DNA of 7,998 bases from Candidatus Kerfeldbacteria bacterium (GTDB lineage Bacteria > Patescibacteriota > Patescibacteriia > PEXW01), in contig CAIPSZ010000142.1 of the NCBI GenBank assembly GCA_903867845.1, forward strand, positions 1-7,998. The letters run 5' to 3'. Of the stretch, positions 6,279 to 7,998 are shown one piece after another (position 1 is the first letter of the stretch; each line of letters starts with the position of its first letter). The notes below the pieces were generated by a model that ran no database searches, was not told the origin of the DNA, and saw only the letters and a list, made by a program, of their open reading frames with translations. Made by a program: the position numbers and the translations under genes.

Positions 6279-6300
6279 TGCCCCGACCCTCCATGGGGCA
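6279..6300 (-). promoter_or_regulatory. Leader hairpin enclosing the ribosome site of the DHH gene
   Basis: TGCCCC and GGGGCA (6279-6284 and 6295-6300) form a 6-bp stem around a 10-nt loop. In the - strand transcript the loop holds GGAGGG, the only Shine-Dalgarno-like sequence upstream of the DHH start, though its spacing is long (about 14 nt). The hairpin could tune translation, but a chance palindrome cannot be excluded. Confidence 0.3.
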
Positions 6301-6336
6301 GTACTCGACTGTACACTGCCTGCACGACCGCGTCAA
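6301..6336 (-). promoter_or_regulatory. Candidate promoter of the DHH gene
   Basis: On the - strand, TTGACG (6331-6336) and TACAGT (6308-6313) are separated by exactly 17 nt. Transcription would start near 6301, giving a leader of about 29 nt before the ATG at 6272. It is packed against the tsaE -10 element on the other strand, so the two divergent promoters share the 6301-6348 region. Confidence 0.5.
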
Positions 6337-6339
6337 CAG

Positions 6340-6348
6340 TGGTAGACT
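6340..6348 (+). promoter_or_regulatory. Extended -10 promoter of tsaE, predicted leaderless start
   Basis: TGGTAGACT (6340-6348) is an extended -10 ending 7 nt before the ATG at 6356, so the transcript should begin at or within a base of the start codon. No Shine-Dalgarno or -35 is visible. With its flanking bases the element reads AGTGGTAGACT, differing at one position from the AGTGGTATACT before pilB. Confidence 0.5.
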
Positions 6349-6355
6349 CTTCCAT

Positions 6356-6778
6356 ATGCCAGAATTCACCGTCCACACCCCCGCGGACCTCACGTTAGTT
6401 GCCGACGCGCTGCTGGGCATGACCCCAACCATCCTGGCGTGCGTCGGACCGCTTGGTGCCGGTAAGACCACGCTCACCCAGGCCATTGGGAAAGCCTTGG
6501 GCGTCCGCGAGCAGGTGACGTCGCCCACCTACGTCCTGCAGCAGGTCTACCGCATTGCTCGCAATCCTGCCTACGACACGCTCGTGCACGTGGACTGCTA
6601 CCGCATCAAGACCGACCACGAGCTGCCGGCCTTGGACCTGGCGTACTGGGCTGAACGCCCCAAAACGCTCGTCATCATCGAGTGGGCCGACCGCATTCGG
6701 AACTACCTCAAACCACTCCACCCGACCTGGGTGACGTTCGTGGTTCGCGGTGAGACACGTGAAATCACCGTGCGGTGA
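6356..6778 (+). CDS. tsaE: tRNA threonylcarbamoyladenosine biosynthesis ATPase TsaE
   Basis: TsaE (YjeE) is the small P-loop ATPase that works with TsaB and TsaD to transfer the threonylcarbamoyl group onto A37 of ANN-decoding tRNAs, a near-universal modification. The 140-residue protein has the full set of family motifs: Walker A GPLGAGKTT (31-39), the switch block TSPTYVL (55-61), HVDCYRI (78-84) and a Walker-B-like VIIEWADR (106-113). The frame is open from 6278, but the ATG at 6356 gives the normal family length and lies directly after an extended -10. The upstream part would cross the promoter region and shows no family resemblance. It is the only + strand gene within a - strand block, divergent from the DHH gene and overlapping the end of the convergent PRC-barrel gene by 14 bp. 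tsaB and tsaD are not in the window. Confidence 0.95.
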   Translation: MPEFTVHTPADLTLVADALLGMTPTILACVGPLGAGKTTLTQAIGKALGVREQVTSPTYVLQQVYRIARNPAYDTLVHVDCYRIKTDHELPALDLAYWAERPKTLVIIEWADRIRNYLKPLHPTWVTFVVRGETREITVR

Positions 6779-6779
6779 T
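6764..6779. terminator. Palindrome carrying the stop codons of two convergent genes
   Basis: ATCACC (6764-6769) and GGTGAT (6774-6779) form a perfect stem around GTGC; the inverted repeat is 7 bp on each side if G-C is extended inward. The TGA of tsaE (6776-6778) lies in one arm and the TGA of the PRC-barrel gene (6765-6767, - strand) in the other. Both genes end CGG TGA. No strong T tract follows on either strand, so it is at best a weak terminator or a transcript 3'-end structure. Confidence 0.4.
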
Positions 6780-7076
6780 CTTCCGCGTGGCCGCCAGGGT
6801 TGGTGCCGTGGGCTCCGGTGACGGAACGCGCTGGGTTTTCTCGCTCACGCTGCTCACGGTGTTGTCGTCCACGGTCATGCGCTCGGCGCTAATGCTCACC
6901 ACCTGCTGGCTGCCAACCAGGAGTGAACGGCGGGCGAGGGGCGTGCCGCGGCGGACTTCGTACTGGATAATGGTGTGGCCTTCAGGATCGAAGACAAACC
7001 CCGCCACGTAGCCAACGGCATCGCCGCTGCGCGTCACGACGGGCAGGTGCTTCAGTTGGTCCCAGGTCATGCGCAT
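6765..7076 (-). CDS. PRC-barrel domain protein
   Basis: Small soluble protein of 103 residues. Residues about 5-75 fit the PRC-barrel fold, the beta-barrel shared by RimM and the photosynthetic reaction-centre H subunit: LPVVTRSGDAVGYVAGFVFD (11-30) is the typical opening of strands with the G-x-x-V-G-x-V turn, followed by a strand IIQYEVRR (36-43) and VVSISAERMTV (59-69). The C-terminal 30 residues are Ser/Thr/Pro-rich and probably disordered. Molecular function is unknown; such stand-alone PRC domains are often thought to bind partner proteins or RNA. The ATG at 7076 lies 12 nt after the yidC stop with no Shine-Dalgarno, so it is probably translated with yidC from one mRNA. A second ATG two codons later could also serve as the start. 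Its 3' end overlaps tsaE by 14 bp. Confidence 0.8.
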   Translation of the reverse strand: MRMTWDQLKHLPVVTRSGDAVGYVAGFVFDPEGHTIIQYEVRRGTPLARRSLLVGSQQVVSISAERMTVDDNTVSSVSEKTQRVPSPEPTAPTLAATRKITAR

Positions 7077-7088
7077 GGGCGTGGGTCG

Positions 7089-7883
7089 CTACTCAACCTT
7101 CGGCAGCACAATAGGCTGCTGGCTTTCCTTATCCTTGCGGGGCTTGTGCCAGATGAAGTAGTAGTACTGCTGCGCCACTTGGAATGCGGTCGACACGAAC
7201 CAGTACATCGCCAGTCCAGCCGGGAACTGCCAGCCGAAGAGCACGGTGATGAGCGGCATGGTGTACATGGTCGTCCGGCTCACCTGCGCGGTCATGTCCT
7301 CGTCCTTGGCGCCATCCACCTTGGGCGGGCGCTTGGAGAGCACCATGCGGGACTGCCAGAACTGCGCGGCGCCAGCGAGCACAGCCAGGATGATGTTGTG
7401 CTTTGCCGTGAGGTTGAGGAAGCCGAAGGCAATCGTCTTGATCTGGAGGGTTTCGTACGCCACGTGCAGCGGGCCGTAGAGGTGGACGAGCTGGCCAGCG
7501 TTCAGGAGATGGGTGACTGGGTCAACGTTGATCCCCGAGAAGAACACGCGGTAGAGGGCGATGAGAATGGGGAGTTGGAGCAAGAGCGGCAAGCACGAGG
7601 AGAAGGGGTTCACTTTGTTCTCCTTGTAGAACGCCATGAGCTGGCGGGAGAGCTCTTCCTTGTTGTCCTTGTACTTCGTCTGCAGCTCTTTCATCTTCGG
7701 CTGGATTTCCTGCATTTTCTGCTGGCTGTGGATTGCCGAAAGCGAAGGCCAGAACAGGAGGAGCTTGATGAGCAGGGTGAGCAGGATGATAGCCACGCCT
7801 AAGTCGTGCCCCGGCACGTACTTGTACAGGAACATCAAGCAGTTGAAGAGTGGGTTGTAGAGGATGACGTAGAAGAGGTTCAT
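7089..7883 (-). CDS. yidC: Membrane protein insertase YidC/Oxa1 family
   Basis: Inserts proteins into the cytoplasmic membrane, alone or with SecYEG. Numbered from the ATG at 7883 (264 residues), it shows an N-terminal hydrophobic segment (2-22), a core transmembrane segment LGVAIILLTLLIKLLLFW (28-45), a cytoplasmic charged hairpin with MQEIQPKMKELQTKYK and KENKVNPFSSCLP, then a membrane segment PLLLQLPILIALYRVFF, and further segments around NIILAVLAGAAQFW and MPLITVLFGWQFPAGLAMYWFVS. A basic tail (HKPRKDKESQ) ends the protein, suitable for ribosome contact. It has no large periplasmic domain, as in Gram-positive forms. The usual groove arginine appears to be Lys40. The frame continues upstream to a TTG at 7964, but the added 27 residues are unlike YidC, so I prefer 7883. 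The stop is TAG, 12 nt before the PRC-barrel gene. Confidence 0.93.
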   Translation of the reverse strand: MNLFYVILYNPLFNCLMFLYKYVPGHDLGVAIILLTLLIKLLLFWPSLSAIHSQQKMQEIQPKMKELQTKYKDNKEELSRQLMAFYKENKVNPFSSCLPLLLQLPILIALYRVFFSGINVDPVTHLLNAGQLVHLYGPLHVAYETLQIKTIAFGFLNLTAKHNIILAVLAGAAQFWQSRMVLSKRPPKVDGAKDEDMTAQVSRTTMYTMPLITVLFGWQFPAGLAMYWFVSTAFQVAQQYYYFIWHKPRKDKESQQPIVLPKVE

Positions 7884-7895
7884 GCCGTGGTGTGC

Positions 7896-7932
7896 GAGTG
7901 CTTTATAAGCGGAAATGTGATTTATGCGCCAA
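7896..7932 (-). promoter_or_regulatory. Weak candidate promoter of yidC
   Basis: On the - strand, TTGGCG (7927-7932) and TTATAA (7903-7908) are 18 nt apart, with a predicted start near 7896. That would leave about a 12-nt leader without a Shine-Dalgarno before the ATG at 7883, close to leaderless. It also supports choosing 7883 over the TTG at 7964, which lies upstream of this promoter. Confidence 0.35.
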
Positions 7933-7998
7933 GGAAGTAGTGTCACTTTTTCCTTCGGACTCAAAATTTATTGTGTATTGTCCTGCATGCTGGTGGTC

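Noticed and set aside
6975..7802. 275-codon open frame on the + strand opposite yidC
   Set aside because: Antisense to a clear YidC; its Glu/Leu/Arg-rich repetitive composition mirrors the yidC codons.
7884..7998. 27-residue YidC extension from a TTG at 7964, or the end of an upstream gene such as rnpA or yidD
   Set aside because: The extension does not resemble YidC and has no ribosome site. A - strand frame closing with TGA at 7961-7963 and another open until a TAA in the 7903-7908 region are both too short to assign to any upstream gene.
1..7998. CRISPR array, tRNA/rRNA gene, transposase, toxin-antitoxin or defence system
   Set aside because: No regularly spaced repeats, no cloverleaf or rRNA-like stretch, and no such protein motifs were seen on either strand. 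The two small genes are divergent and unlike known toxin-antitoxin pairs.

Overview
The window looks like ordinary chromosome from an uncultured bacterium, most likely a member of the Candidate Phyla Radiation (Patescibacteria). That placement is inference. It rests on small, tightly packed genes on alternating strands, few clear Shine-Dalgarno sites, a short YidC without a periplasmic domain, and a hypothetical protein whose conserved blocks I associate with that group. Base composition is balanced to slightly GC-rich. TGA serves as a stop in several genes, so the code appears standard.

Layout: (1) The 3' two thirds of valS (valyl-tRNA synthetase) enters from the left edge on the + strand and is followed 2 nt later by an unrecognised 349-residue protein. 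(2) Two small genes then diverge from a shared promoter region: a 58-residue lysine/arginine-rich protein on the - strand and a 71-residue protein on the + strand with a near-perfect Shine-Dalgarno and a TTG start. (3) After a bidirectional terminator come the type IV pilus ATPase gene pilB and, upstream of it, a DHH/NrnA-like phosphoesterase homologue that has lost several metal-ligand positions (both - strand). (4) tsaE, for the tRNA t6A modification ATPase, lies on the + strand, divergent from the DHH gene. (5) A PRC-barrel protein and the membrane insertase YidC occupy the right end on the - strand. The PRC gene converges on tsaE and overlaps it by 14 bp.

The content is housekeeping: aminoacylation and tRNA modification (valS, tsaE), membrane protein insertion (yidC), surface pili (pilB) and a nucleic-acid-turnover-like protein. 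I found no mobile-element genes, CRISPR, defence island, rRNA or tRNA. No gene-free stretch exceeds 300 bases; the longest, 2994-3146, holds the divergent promoter region.

I did not find a convincing new multi-gene system. The points most worth a second look are a palindromic repeat inserted in frame in valS, the probably inactive DHH protein, and two extended -10 promoters placed so that pilB and tsaE transcripts would be leaderless. A palindrome carrying the stop codons of two convergent genes, and mirrored -35 boxes between the two small genes, are also notable.
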